DNA of 14,085 nt, taken from an uncultured bacterium. Its GTDB lineage: Bacteria > Patescibacteriota > Saccharimonadia > Saccharimonadales > Saccharimonadaceae. Location of the stretch: positions 1-14,085 of the forward strand of contig CALIMO010000131.1 in NCBI GenBank assembly GCA_938045655.1, in the 5' to 3' direction. The first letter of the stretch is position 1; each line of letters starts with the position of its first letter. The position numbers and the translations under genes were made by a program. Below the pieces are notes generated by a model. That model saw nothing but the letters and a program-made list of their open reading frames with translations. It ran no database searches and had not been told where the DNA came from. This document shows, in pieces, positions 5,953 to 13,022 of the stretch.

Positions 5953-7820
5953 TATGCAAATCTCCTTCTGTCATTCAAATCAAGCTGCTCCTTAATTTGT
6001 TCAGCCACTCTTCGTCGCTCTTCAGGGCTTGTCGCAAACACTCCTGAAACATTGATTGTATAGTTATTCCCGCCACTTGTGCCGTTTGTTTGGGAGTTAA
6101 TTTTATCGACTAAACTCGCCATCTTGCTTTCAGGCACGATCCACTCGTTCTCGCCACCATCGCCAGCCCAAATCAAGCTTCCACCACCTTGAGGGCTCAC
6201 AATTCCACCGGTATACATTCGTGGTATTTTCATTCGTGGTAATTTACCGATATTCACACCCGGAATTGCATTTATTGCACCAATCGCCAAGTTTATTAAT
6301 TCAATTGGTCCATTAATGTAGTTCTCTATAAAACCAAGCACCCCATTAATAGCATTTTTAAAGACTTGCCCCATGGCATTTCCAAATTTCCCAGCAAAAT
6401 CAGTAAATAATCTACCAAGACCATTCCAGAGAGAGCCAATCAGAGCTCCAAACGCCTTCATCAAGCCGTCAAGTATCTGCGGCACAGCCTTAACTAACGC
6501 TAAGAATAACATAATCGATGCCTTAATCATCATAGTTATATTTTGAGGATCAGTCAAAAATGCTACTAAAGTATTAATAATCGTCGGTAGTGCTGCAGAT
6601 AAAGCTTCAATAATCTGTGGTAATGCCTCGATCAACATCATAAGCATCTGCATACTACCTTTAAGAATCATATTTAACATATTTGGGTCTGAAAAAACTG
6701 CCGCGATCACGCCAATTAAGCCTATTATTCCTTGAATAAATTGAGGAGTAAATTTAACTAAAGCTTCGATTAAAACTGGTAAAGCTTGAAGTAAAGCTTG
6801 CGTTAGCGTTTGAAGAAGAGAAGGTAGCATTGCTATAAGTTGAACAATGAGTTCTACGGCCACTGCTATGAGTGGAGGTAATATAGCCTGAAATAATCCT
6901 GGCAGCTCAGCGATAATTATTGGAGCTAATTGAGTAACAAGACTTACAATACCTTCTAGAGCCATTTTTGCTACTGGTATTATATTTCCAGCAAAAGTTT
7001 TTACTGATTCCACAAATTGTGGCATCATATCACTAAGAGTGCTAGCTTCACTTTCCCCAACTAAAGCAGTCAACAAATTACTCCAGCTCGCCTTTACTGA
7101 ATTAAATGACCCGCTAATGGTAGAACTAGCCTCTTTTGCAGTTGTTCCAGCAATCCCCATATGTTGCTGAACTACGTTAATTGCCTGAACAACATCGGCA
7201 TAATTATTTAAATTAAACTTTCTACCCATTGCTTCAGGCATTTTCTCAGCATCTTTCAAAAGGCGCTGCATCTCTTCTTTAGTGCCACCATAGCCAAGCT
7301 TCAAGTTGTCAAGCATCGTATAGTTCTGTTTAGCGAATCCTTGATAAGCAAATTGAATCGACTCCATGGACGTTCCCATCTTATTCGCATTATCACTCAT
7401 ATCGGTGATAGCCATATTTGCATACTCAGCTGCTTTTGCCGTATCTCCACCTAAACCTTGAATCAGTGAAGCTGAAAAGCTTGTTGCAGTCTCCATATAC
7501 TGGTTTGCACTCATCCCAGCAGTTTTATATGCTTGATCGGCATATTTAAACATCTGGTCAGCCGAGCCCTTGAAAAGGGTTTCAATACCACCAGTTAATT
7601 GTTCGTAATCAGCATATGATTTTACTGCAGCAGTGGCTAATCCAGCAACCGCAATAGAAGCCGTAGCAAAGGCGGCTTTAAATACACCCGCCATTTTATT
7701 AGCAAATTGAGAACTCTTGCTCGATGTTTTATCAACACCTTCATCTACTGATCTTAATTTTTTATCAAGATCAGCAGTGTCGGCAGTAAAATCATAATTT
7801 ACTTTTCCAACTGTGCTCAT
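5952..7820 (-). CDS. Tail tape measure protein (622 aa)
   Basis: This is the longest gene in the tail block. The N-terminal 250 residues match the conserved head of siphophage tape measures (YEQLTGGIETLFKGSADQM, then ANQYMETATSFSASLIQGL, then a segment ending at SNLLTALVGES). Residues 280-460 are strongly hydrophobic helices with repeated ALPxIIxAL motifs. Two units beginning at DPN (379) and DPQ (424) align over about 30 residues. The end (about 547-570) has the usual GGxNEWIVPES motif. At about 0.15 nm per residue, length predicts a tail near 90 nm. The protein sets tail length, is packed inside the tube, and its hydrophobic part helps DNA entry through the membrane. No lytic domain is seen. 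Confidence 0.92.
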   Translation of the reverse strand: MSTVGKVNYDFTADTADLDKKLRSVDEGVDKTSSKSSQFANKMAGVFKAAFATASIAVAGLATAAVKSYADYEQLTGGIETLFKGSADQMFKYADQAYKTAGMSANQYMETATSFSASLIQGLGGDTAKAAEYANMAITDMSDNANKMGTSMESIQFAYQGFAKQNYTMLDNLKLGYGGTKEEMQRLLKDAEKMPEAMGRKFNLNNYADVVQAINVVQQHMGIAGTTAKEASSTISGSFNSVKASWSNLLTALVGESEASTLSDMMPQFVESVKTFAGNIIPVAKMALEGIVSLVTQLAPIIIAELPGLFQAILPPLIAVAVELIVQLIAMLPSLLQTLTQALLQALPVLIEALVKFTPQFIQGIIGLIGVIAAVFSDPNMLNMILKGSMQMLMMLIEALPQIIEALSAALPTIINTLVAFLTDPQNITMMIKASIMLFLALVKAVPQILDGLMKAFGALIGSLWNGLGRLFTDFAGKFGNAMGQVFKNAINGVLGFIENYINGPIELINLAIGAINAIPGVNIGKLPRMKIPRMYTGGIVSPQGGGSLIWAGDGGENEWIVPESKMASLVDKINSQTNGTSGGNNYTINVSGVFATSPEERRRVAEQIKEQLDLNDRRRFA

Positions 7821-7821
7821 A

Positions 7822-8184
7822 TTATTCCTTTATCTTCGCTCTCTTGCTGTAAGGTTTTATTGACTTGTCGAAAGATTCAACAGGCTGTTTTGACATCGAA
7901 GCCCCAAACGCAATCATTGAACCTCTTGATGTCTCGACCAATTTCGAATACCAAACTTTTCGGCATCCCTCCAATAACGCAAACATTTCATCAAGGTCTA
8001 TTACATTATTTCGAACATCTCGAATTGCTTCGTAGCCCAAATAATATCCAAGTTCCGCTACGAGATAAATCTCGGGCGACACTCTATCGCTTTCAAAATC
8101 TCTCCGCCTCTTAATTCTATTTTGGCAGCGTTTTTTAACATTTTCTCGCTCTTGTTCGGTCATTAAATCAAGTATATTACTCAT
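7822..8184 (-). CDS. Second tail-assembly chaperone-position protein (120 aa)
   Basis: It lies between the first chaperone gene and the tape measure, the place of the gpGT-type partner. The sequence is mainly helical and charged (QERENVKKRCQNRIKRRRD, LGYYLGYEAIRDVRNN), with no membrane segment. It is in the -1 frame relative to the upstream gene, as G/GT pairs often are, but has its own ATG at 8184 overlapping the upstream TAA (TAATG) and its own GGGAGGA SD. I see no convincing slippery heptamer, so coupled re-initiation is more likely than frameshifting. It probably helps load tail tube protein on the tape measure. The family was not directly recognised. Confidence 0.6.
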   Translation of the reverse strand: MSNILDLMTEQERENVKKRCQNRIKRRRDFESDRVSPEIYLVAELGYYLGYEAIRDVRNNVIDLDEMFALLEGCRKVWYSKLVETSRGSMIAFGASMSKQPVESFDKSIKPYSKRAKIKE

Positions 8185-8537
8185 TATTCCTCCCTAAAAA
8201 TATCATTCAAGAGCTCGCCGATATTTTCAATTCCAATTTTACGAATCAAATTTTTAGATTTTTTCTGTGTCTTAGTTCCATCATCAAATAAATCTACAAA
8301 CGAACCCTCAATTTTCGCTAAAATCGCGCTCATTTCATCTATCAACTCCGCCTGTTCAGCTTCCGTTTTGGCCAAATCGGCACGATCTTTAAGTTTATTC
8401 ATCTCTCGCATATTCTCGAATGAATCTAATTGCTCACCAGCACCAGGTTTCCGAACAATGAAATTAATCCCATCAATCTCTACCTCACGAGTTTTATTTT
8501 TAGTATATTTTGTTGTGCTAATCGAAATTTTCGACAT
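8184..8537 (-). CDS. Tail assembly chaperone (gpG-like, 117 aa)
   Basis: It has the compact pattern of siphophage tail chaperones: a beta-rich start (TREVEIDGINFIVRKPGAGEQ, about 17-36), a charged helical middle, and an LRKIG/LLNDIF helical end. It precedes the second chaperone-position gene and the tape measure. The ATG at 8537 has GGAG seven bases upstream. It is the first gene after the late promoter box at 8571-8592, so tail genes are transcribed separately from the head genes. The expected function is to keep the tape measure soluble and recruit tube subunits; it is not part of the finished virion. Confidence 0.7.
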   Translation of the reverse strand: MSKISISTTKYTKNKTREVEIDGINFIVRKPGAGEQLDSFENMREMNKLKDRADLAKTEAEQAELIDEMSAILAKIEGSFVDLFDDGTKTQKKSKNLIRKIGIENIGELLNDIFREE

Positions 8538-8570
8538 ATTATATCTCCTAATGTTAATTTATATATCACC

Positions 8571-8592
8571 ATTGTAAAGATAAATAGTCGAG
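8571..8592 (-). promoter_or_regulatory. Putative phage late promoter, tail block
   Basis: On the minus strand this reads CTCGACTATTT (8592-8582), five bases, then TACAAT (8576-8571), 34 bases before the ATG of the chaperone gene. The upstream bases GCA extend the identity with the copy at 2699-2712. The box lies back to back with the -35 of the divergent moron promoter (8596-8624), so the two could influence each other. Confidence 0.65.
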
Positions 8593-8595
8593 TGC

Positions 8596-8624
8596 TTGAA
8601 ATCAGCTCATTTTCGTTGTATTAT
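8596..8624 (+). promoter_or_regulatory. Sigma-70-type promoter of the moron gene
   Basis: TTGAAA (8596-8601), a 17-base spacer and TATTAT (8619-8624) precede the plus-strand gene at 8653 by 28 bases. The gene has GAAAGG as SD five bases before its ATG. It looks like an ordinary housekeeping promoter, unlike the late boxes, so the gene could be expressed in a lysogen. Confidence 0.7.
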
Positions 8625-8652
8625 AGCTATATAAACTTAACGAAAGGTAATA

Positions 8653-9168
8653 ATGTTAGAGAAAATCACAGGTCAAAAAACTTTTAAAGAAGCTTTTAAA
8701 AATGTCGTATGGTTCAAATTCACGGTCATTGCCTTGGTTGGAATATTTTTAATCGCTAGTGTCGTGCATGCGATCAATAATCCAGCAAAGCCAACCGCTC
8801 CAACAAGTACTAACACTCCAGCAAAACCAGATCAGCAACAAACAGCCAAAACTCCAAAATTGGTAGAAAAAGCAACCTATAATACAGCTTCTGGAATATC
8901 TTTTACGGTTAAAAAATCAACCGATTTAGCTAACCAGCCATATTATAATCTCCAAGCAAATATTTCAAAGAACGACCCAGCTTGGCGCAACAAAGCAAAA
9001 GAAGTTATTAAATTCATCAGTGAAAAAACCCAGCAAAAAGACTTCTCAGTTTCTATATCAGATAAATCAACCGGAACAGACTTACTCAACTGGAACACCG
9101 GCAAGAATAAAACAATCTTCTACACCTACCCAGTAGGATCTAACGAATCTGAAGCTTTCGACCTATAA
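8653..9168 (+). CDS. Moron: membrane-anchored exported protein of unknown function (171 aa)
   Basis: This is the only gene on the plus strand, set between the tail tube and tail chaperone genes. It has its own promoter (8596-8624), SD (GAAAGG) and terminator (9172-9197), the classic layout of a phage moron. Residues 1-20 are basic, 23-42 form one hydrophobic segment (VIALVGIFLIASVVHAI), and 45-70 are a Pro/Thr/Lys/Gln-rich linker. Residues 75-171 form a soluble domain rich in Lys, Asn and Ser without Cys. There is no lipobox and no clear cleavage site, so it is probably anchored in the membrane with the domain outside. Such genes often alter the host surface or block superinfection; that role is inferred. 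No family recognised. Confidence 0.75.
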   Translation: MLEKITGQKTFKEAFKNVVWFKFTVIALVGIFLIASVVHAINNPAKPTAPTSTNTPAKPDQQQTAKTPKLVEKATYNTASGISFTVKKSTDLANQPYYNLQANISKNDPAWRNKAKEVIKFISEKTQQKDFSVSISDKSTGTDLLNWNTGKNKTIFYTYPVGSNESEAFDL

Positions 9169-9171
9169 TCA

Positions 9172-9197
9172 AAAACAGACCTTTGTAGGTCTGTTTT
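9172..9197. terminator. Bidirectional terminator between moron and tail tube gene
   Basis: AAAACAGACCT (9172-9182) pairs with AGGTCTGTTTT (9187-9197): an 11-bp perfect stem with a TTGT loop. There are A/T runs on both sides. It lies three bases after the moron stop and 27 bases after the tail tube stop, so it can end both convergent transcripts. Confidence 0.88.
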
Positions 9198-9223
9198 AAT
9201 TTATTTTTCAACTTGTAAAATAG

Positions 9224-9769
9224 TTACCCAGCTACGGCTTTTGTCGCCTGAGTAGCAACATCATAAACCGATTTTTTAGTTAGGTCGCCAGTTCCAAGTC
9301 GCACATAGCCCTTGTCAGTTGGTTGTGCATTCAATGTAATTTCTACACTCGGATCATCGCTCGTTGTCTGCGATAGCTCAAAGTCCACATTGACTGTTGC
9401 TTTAAAGAAATGCACATCATTTTCATCAGTTTCAGCGCCCTTTTGGTGCATATTTACTGGCATTTCAGCCACTTTTACATTTTTACCACCAAAAGTTACC
9501 GCGCCACCACCAGCAGTGCTTCTTGTGTAATATTCAGGGAATATTTTACCCAAGAAATCCAAATTTGGAACATAAAGCGTAAAAGTTGCCTCCGCAGTAT
9601 CCACTACATTAGTTCGGCGTTTTGAAGTTCCCGCTTGAGTGTCTTTTTCAACTGTTTTAAGAGCGATTTTAGTTTTAATATCGCCCAAAAGATCCGCTGG
9701 AATTAGCATATCACCAAGAGCCATTTCCCAAAGACCCGCTTGTAATGTTTTTTCATATGTCGTTGCCAT
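9224..9769 (-). CDS. Major tail tube protein (181 aa)
   Basis: Position and pattern fit the siphophage tail tube: after the connector/terminator genes and before the chaperone and tape measure. The sequence is beta-rich with typical segments, for example AGLWEMALGDMLIPADLLGDI near the start, EATFTLYVPNLDFL in the middle, and VNVDFELSQTTSDDPSVEITLNAQ near residues 130-150 (quoted in part). The Ala/Gly-rich C-terminus is short, with no Ig-like extension. The ATG at 9769 follows AGGAG by about five bases. The product forms stacked hexamer rings around the tape measure. It is the last gene of the head transcription unit, because a terminator at 9172-9197 follows. Confidence 0.8.
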   Translation of the reverse strand: MATTYEKTLQAGLWEMALGDMLIPADLLGDIKTKIALKTVEKDTQAGTSKRRTNVVDTAEATFTLYVPNLDFLGKIFPEYYTRSTAGGGAVTFGGKNVKVAEMPVNMHQKGAETDENDVHFFKATVNVDFELSQTTSDDPSVEITLNAQPTDKGYVRLGTGDLTKKSVYDVATQATKAVAG

Positions 9770-9780
9770 ATTTTCTCCTT

Positions 9781-10164
9781 TTAATAAATTATCTCTCCAC
9801 TTATTGAATAAACCACTCTTCCTTGGCTATTCTCTCCTACATTCGAAATCGTAGAGGGTGGCATAATCGCCACATTTCGAACTTTTTCACAAACTCCATC
9901 CACGGCTGGTAATTCATTAACTGCGTAGTTTTCTCGCAAGAATTCAGCGACAGATTCAAGTTTTTTTAAACCCTCAACATCGTTTTCACCAATACTGAAG
10001 ATCTCATAATGCTGAACTTTTCTTTTACCTCGTTCTCCATTCACCGATATATTCGAGATATATAAGCCAGTTTTACCAAGGCCAAGCTTCTGCCAGAAAA
10101 GGTTTTTATCAATCTTACCAAATCCGTTATTTTCAAGGAGTTTTAGCAAATTTAGCGTAATCAT
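9781..10164 (-). CDS. Tail terminator / minor tail-joining protein (127 aa)
   Basis: It is encoded just before the tail tube gene, where phages of this order place the tail terminator (gpU-like) or minor capsid protein. The start MITLNLLKLLENNGFG followed by a mixed alpha/beta sequence (KTGLYISNISVNG, LKKLESVAEFLREN) and a final beta strand (GRVVYSISGEIIY) fits that class. The ATG at 10164 overlaps the TGA of the upstream gene (ATGA), with GGAG four bases before it, so translation is coupled. The product should cap the tail tube and attach it to the head neck. The assignment rests mostly on gene order. Confidence 0.6.
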   Translation of the reverse strand: MITLNLLKLLENNGFGKIDKNLFWQKLGLGKTGLYISNISVNGERGKRKVQHYEIFSIGENDVEGLKKLESVAEFLRENYAVNELPAVDGVCEKVRNVAIMPPSTISNVGENSQGRVVYSISGEIIY

Positions 10165-10493
10165 TTATCTCCTTTCATAATTATAAAGCCTTCTTTCTTG
10201 GTTTGATTACCAGCTCGCTCCAAATAGTTCAATGTTGCTGGATTTTTACGGTTTTCAAAGTGCCTTCGCCGAGCATATGGTATTCGACTGTCACCAAATA
10301 CCACAGAAACCCCATTTGGTATTTTTTCCACTCGACCATTCATTTTTAGATCACCAGATAGAACAGGAGCGAGCATTCGAGCTCGACCAAGCGTTTTTTC
10401 CGCCTTAGCCTCAAGCTCTTTTTGCATATTCAATCGCTGAACTTGCAAATAAGCTTTCATCTTGCTGTTAAATGTCACCTTAACTTTCGCCAT
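10161..10493 (-). CDS. HK97 gp10-like neck / tail-completion protein (110 aa)
   Basis: The sequence has the pattern of the HK97-gp10 family: an N-terminal helix with conserved RARMLAPVLSGDLKMNGRVEK (about 36-56, split here as RARMLAPV and SGDLKMNGRV), then VVFGDSRIPYARRRHFENRKNP. The PVxSGxL and YAxxxHF motifs are the family hallmarks. It is basic and mixed alpha/beta, with no membrane segment. It overlaps the upstream gene by 14 bases and the downstream gene by ATGA. The product acts in head-tail joining. This is the best recognised of the four small connector genes. Confidence 0.75.
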   Translation of the reverse strand: MAKVKVTFNSKMKAYLQVQRLNMQKELEAKAEKTLGRARMLAPVLSGDLKMNGRVEKIPNGVSVVFGDSRIPYARRRHFENRKNPATLNYLERAGNQTKKEGFIIMKGDK

Positions 10494-10818
10494 AGCTCGC
10501 CCTTTCCAGGGTTAATTTCAAATGCTCCACTTCATTAGTATCGAAATTCTTGCCTTCGTGCATCGCAATAATATTGTAGGTTTTATGATTTATTCGAATA
10601 CCATTACCTACAGCATCTACTGGAATATCTTCAGGTTTTACAAACAGTGTTGAATTTTCTGCAAATTCTTCACCATTCGCACCTCGTTTCATTCCAGATT
10701 TTTCACGGAATACACCTTTTCGGTTCGTTAATTCTTCTTCAATTGTGTTGCCGTAGACATTCCCTCGATTAACTCGCAAAAATGAATATTCCGTTTCAGA
10801 AAAAGTGTCGAATATCCT
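10480..10818 (-). CDS. Head closure / head-tail joining protein (112 aa)
   Basis: I place the start at the ATG at 10818 (MRIFDTFSETEYSFL), which has a GGAAAG SD seven bases upstream. An earlier ATG at 10851 would add 11 residues but has no SD and a longer overlap with the upstream gene. The sequence is beta-rich (YNIIAMHEGKNFDTNEVEHLKL), as in SPP1 gp16-type head closure proteins, and the gene lies between the adaptor (10796-11188) and the gp10-like gene. It overlaps the upstream gene by 23 bases, so translation is coupled. The exact family is not certain. Confidence 0.6.
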   Translation of the reverse strand, partial: RIFDTFSETEYSFLRVNRGNVYGNTIEEELTNRKGVFREKSGMKRGANGEEFAENSTLFVKPEDIPVDAVGNGIRINHKTYNIIAMHEGKNFDTNEVEHLKLTLERASYGES

Positions 10819-11188
10819 CATAAATAGTCTTTCCGTGCCGAATTCCACCATTAGAAATTCTATACTTTGCGATCAAGTCTGCATTCTCTTCGCAGAACTG
10901 AGCGTAATAGTTGGTATTTTCTTTAAAATCCACACTATAGCCATCCACGGCTTTTCTTGAAATACCCGCATCGTGGTTTCGTTCCAACTCACTAACATTG
11001 AACAATCGCGCATACAACATCTTCAGCCCCGATGTCCAATCAGTCGCAGAATCAAACCCACCATTCAACAATCTATTCAAGCGTTCCGAAGTTAACTCAT
11101 TCAAAATTGTAAAGTTCTGTTCTTCATAAGAAGAGAGAGGGCGTCCGATTAACGCCACAATCTCATCTTTTGAAATCGGTTGTTTCAT
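10796..11188 (-). CDS. Head-tail connector / adaptor protein (130 aa)
   Basis: It is the first gene after the major capsid gene, the usual place of the gp6/gp15-type adaptor that binds the portal ring. The protein is mostly helical (DEIVALIGRPLSSYEEQNF, LTSERLNRLLNG, SGLKMLYARLFNV), as these adaptors are, and ends with a more polar section. Its start at 11188 has AGGAG nine bases upstream, which shows that such spacing is used in this phage. The 20-base gap from the capsid stop holds only this SD. Function is inferred from position and predicted helicity. Confidence 0.6.
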   Translation of the reverse strand: MKQPISKDEIVALIGRPLSSYEEQNFTILNELTSERLNRLLNGGFDSATDWTSGLKMLYARLFNVSELERNHDAGISRKAVDGYSVDFKENTNYYAQFCEENADLIAKYRISNGGIRHGKTIYEDIRHFF

Positions 11189-11207
11189 CTTAGCCCTCTC
11201 CTTTCAA

Positions 11208-12380
11208 TTAAGCCGCATTTTTGATAACTACACCAGATTTAACTTTAGTCAAAGCACCACCAGCGTAAATTTCTTGTAGATATTCTTGTTTGTTCTGGCT
11301 TAGTGAGAAGTTTGTGTAAGCTTCAATTGAATTATCACCAACTGTTTCATAAGCATCACCCACAAACATTACAGCCTGAACACCTTCTGGTGCGAACCAG
11401 CTTGGAGTAAAGATTTCTTTAACTTCCAAAGTTCCAGCAATATCACCACCAAGTGGGAATACTAGCGCACCACTCTTAGTTTCAGAAAGCTTCAAGTCAG
11501 CTTTTGCAGATTTACTCATTACAAGGTATACATCACCTTCTGCCACGATATTTGCAGCCGCTTTAACGATTGATTTATAAAGTGGCTCGCCTGTTGTTGG
11601 AGTATATTCAGTGGCAAAAACTCCATTCTTAGCGTCTTCTAGGATTGAAACAAAGCTATTGATTTTGTCATCTTCACCGCTTCGGCCATCACCAATCACT
11701 ACTGCTCGTTCAATTTCAGTAATAATTCGTTTTGGCAAAGTTTCAAGCACGAATTTCACCAAAGCGCCAGTATCACGGTTTTCTACAATATCTTCTTTAT
11801 TCAATTTTAGATAATCATAGATAAATCCAGCGCGAATCACACGATCAGTAAATGTTAGTGTTGTTTCTTTTTTAGTTGTGCCACGTTTATGTCCTTGTGC
11901 TCGATTACCAGCTGTTTCAGCATCGATTCGACGAACTGTTAGACCAGTTTTATTAAGAATATTCCAGATAGTTCCAGATTTCTCGATTCCATCACTAATT
12001 GCTGAAACCATTGCTCCTGGTAGTAGAGCATCAACATTACTAATACCTTTTTGTGCTACATGATCAGCCCAAGCTTTCTTCACTTCGTTAGCGTTAGCAC
12101 CAGCAAATTTCTCAAGAATTTTAGCATAGTCACTCATCGCCTCACGAGTTTCAAGATAGTTGCTTGAAGACTTCACAGCTTGGCTTGGTGCTGCTTTTGA
12201 AATAGCATCTTTTGCAATTTCTTTATTCATTTCTTCCTCTTTCTCTTCGTTATAATTATTATTTTCGGTTGAATTTTCAGCCTGCTCAACCTCAGGTTCA
12301 TCGTCTGCTGCGACCTCAGGATAAGCTGTAGTCGTAGCCTCTTTTTTCGAAACTTCTGGAGTTTCTTTTTCTTGGTTCAT
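11208..12380 (-). CDS. Possible nested major capsid product (390 aa) from an internal start
   Basis: Codon M178 of the fusion gene, just after the protease domain, is preceded by AAAGGTGATGAA, a good SD with seven bases between AGG and ATG. A second candidate, M228 at 12230, has AGAGG five bases upstream and would give 340 residues, nearer the usual mature HK97-type length. Either would yield scaffold plus capsid protein without the protease. Such a product would supply the large molar excess of capsid over protease that head assembly needs. Glu-rich codons can imitate SD sites, so this remains inference. Confidence 0.4.
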   Translation of the reverse strand: MNQEKETPEVSKKEATTTAYPEVAADDEPEVEQAENSTENNNYNEEKEEEMNKEIAKDAISKAAPSQAVKSSSNYLETREAMSDYAKILEKFAGANANEVKKAWADHVAQKGISNVDALLPGAMVSAISDGIEKSGTIWNILNKTGLTVRRIDAETAGNRAQGHKRGTTKKETTLTFTDRVIRAGFIYDYLKLNKEDIVENRDTGALVKFVLETLPKRIITEIERAVVIGDGRSGEDDKINSFVSILEDAKNGVFATEYTPTTGEPLYKSIVKAAANIVAEGDVYLVMSKSAKADLKLSETKSGALVFPLGGDIAGTLEVKEIFTPSWFAPEGVQAVMFVGDAYETVGDNSIEAYTNFSLSQNKQEYLQEIYAGGALTKVKSGVVIKNAA

Positions 12381-12911
12381 TTCATCACCTTTCAGAGATT
12401 TTACGGCCAAAAGCCTTGCTTCTCTGTTAGCTCCGCGAAAAACCAAGCTCACCTCAATAATCTCAGCGTTACTAATTGTTTCGCTTTCGAAATTATAGTC
12501 AAAATCTGACATTGTAATCGAGAACGCATTTGAGAGGTGTCCTTCTTCAAGAAGTAGCAGCATTTCTTGTGCTATTTCTCGTTTCGAGATGCCTGCTTCA
12601 AAAATCAGCTCACCATTTTCATAGAAAGCACTACGCACTGAACCAATTGTGTCCCGAACATCACCAGAATGGTTTAGAATTAGTGGAATATCCACCAAAT
12701 CATTCACTCCTTCTGCTGGAATTGCTCCAGCTCGGATCTCACCACCTTGTTTTAAAGGTAGTCGAAGGCTCGCAACGTCCACTTTCTCGTAATGGCGATC
12801 TTCGTTCACACTCGATGCTACAAACCTAATTTTTCGCTCCTCATTTTCTCCCACGGACTTCGAAATTTCAGTTTTCAGCTCTAGTGCTGTTTTCTTAACT
12901 TTTTCTGCCAT
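11208..12911 (-). CDS. Fused prohead protease and HK97-type major capsid protein (567 aa)
   Basis: Residues 25-172 match the HK97-type prohead protease (peptidase family U35): H81 in LILNHSGD, S131 in LSNAFSITM and the closing IIEVSLVFRGANREA near 151-165 are the catalytic-region motifs. Residues 175-240 are an acidic Glu/Asn-rich linker, as expected for a scaffold/delta domain. Residues about 245-567 form the HK97-fold capsid protein (GAMVSAISDGIEKSGTIWNIL, then RAGFIYDYLKLNKEDI, then VYLVMSKSAKADLKL, and a final KVKSGVVIKNAA). The start at 12911 has AGAGG as SD. Protease and capsid are usually separate genes. Good internal SD/ATG sites at 12380 and 12230 could release a free capsid protein. 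It is driven by the late box at 12943-12964. Confidence 0.9.
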   Translation of the reverse strand: MAEKVKKTALELKTEISKSVGENEERKIRFVASSVNEDRHYEKVDVASLRLPLKQGGEIRAGAIPAEGVNDLVDIPLILNHSGDVRDTIGSVRSAFYENGELIFEAGISKREIAQEMLLLLEEGHLSNAFSITMSDFDYNFESETISNAEIIEVSLVFRGANREARLLAVKSLKGDEMNQEKETPEVSKKEATTTAYPEVAADDEPEVEQAENSTENNNYNEEKEEEMNKEIAKDAISKAAPSQAVKSSSNYLETREAMSDYAKILEKFAGANANEVKKAWADHVAQKGISNVDALLPGAMVSAISDGIEKSGTIWNILNKTGLTVRRIDAETAGNRAQGHKRGTTKKETTLTFTDRVIRAGFIYDYLKLNKEDIVENRDTGALVKFVLETLPKRIITEIERAVVIGDGRSGEDDKINSFVSILEDAKNGVFATEYTPTTGEPLYKSIVKAAANIVAEGDVYLVMSKSAKADLKLSETKSGALVFPLGGDIAGTLEVKEIFTPSWFAPEGVQAVMFVGDAYETVGDNSIEAYTNFSLSQNKQEYLQEIYAGGALTKVKSGVVIKNAA

Positions 12912-12942
12912 ATTTCCTCTTTAAATTTACTATTACAAATTA

Positions 12943-12964
12943 ATATTACTAGCAAATAGTCGAG
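12943..12964 (-). promoter_or_regulatory. Putative phage late promoter, head block
   Basis: On the minus strand this reads CTCGACTATTT (12964-12954), five bases, then TAATAT (12948-12943), 32 bases before the ATG of the capsid fusion gene. The 11-base box and five-base spacing match the copies at 2688-2709 and 8571-8592, while the spacer sequence differs. That supports the box as the conserved element. Confidence 0.65.
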
Positions 12965-12987
12965 CTATACAAAATAATTAGATAATA

Positions 12988-13016
12988 TTGACTTTTTTAC
13001 TCAAATATGATAGTAT
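12988..13016 (+). promoter_or_regulatory. Sigma-70-type promoter for a small plus-strand RNA
   Basis: TTGACT (12988-12993), a 17-base spacer and TAGTAT (13011-13016) are followed by TAAAGT. No ORF follows on this strand; the hairpin begins nine bases after the -10. Sequence and spacing are very like the promoter at 558-586 on the other strand. Confidence 0.6.
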
Positions 13017-13022
13017 TAAAGT

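Noticed and set aside
8180..8215. -1 programmed frameshift joining the two chaperone genes (G/GT type)
   Set aside because: The second gene is in the -1 frame and a T-run is present, but a TAG blocks the -1 frame at that run and no standard slippery heptamer fits. The second gene has its own SD and a TAATG start.
10480..10851. Start of the head closure gene at the ATG at 10851
   Set aside because: There is no SD before it and it would overlap the upstream gene by 56 bases. The ATG at 10818 has a GGAAAG SD.
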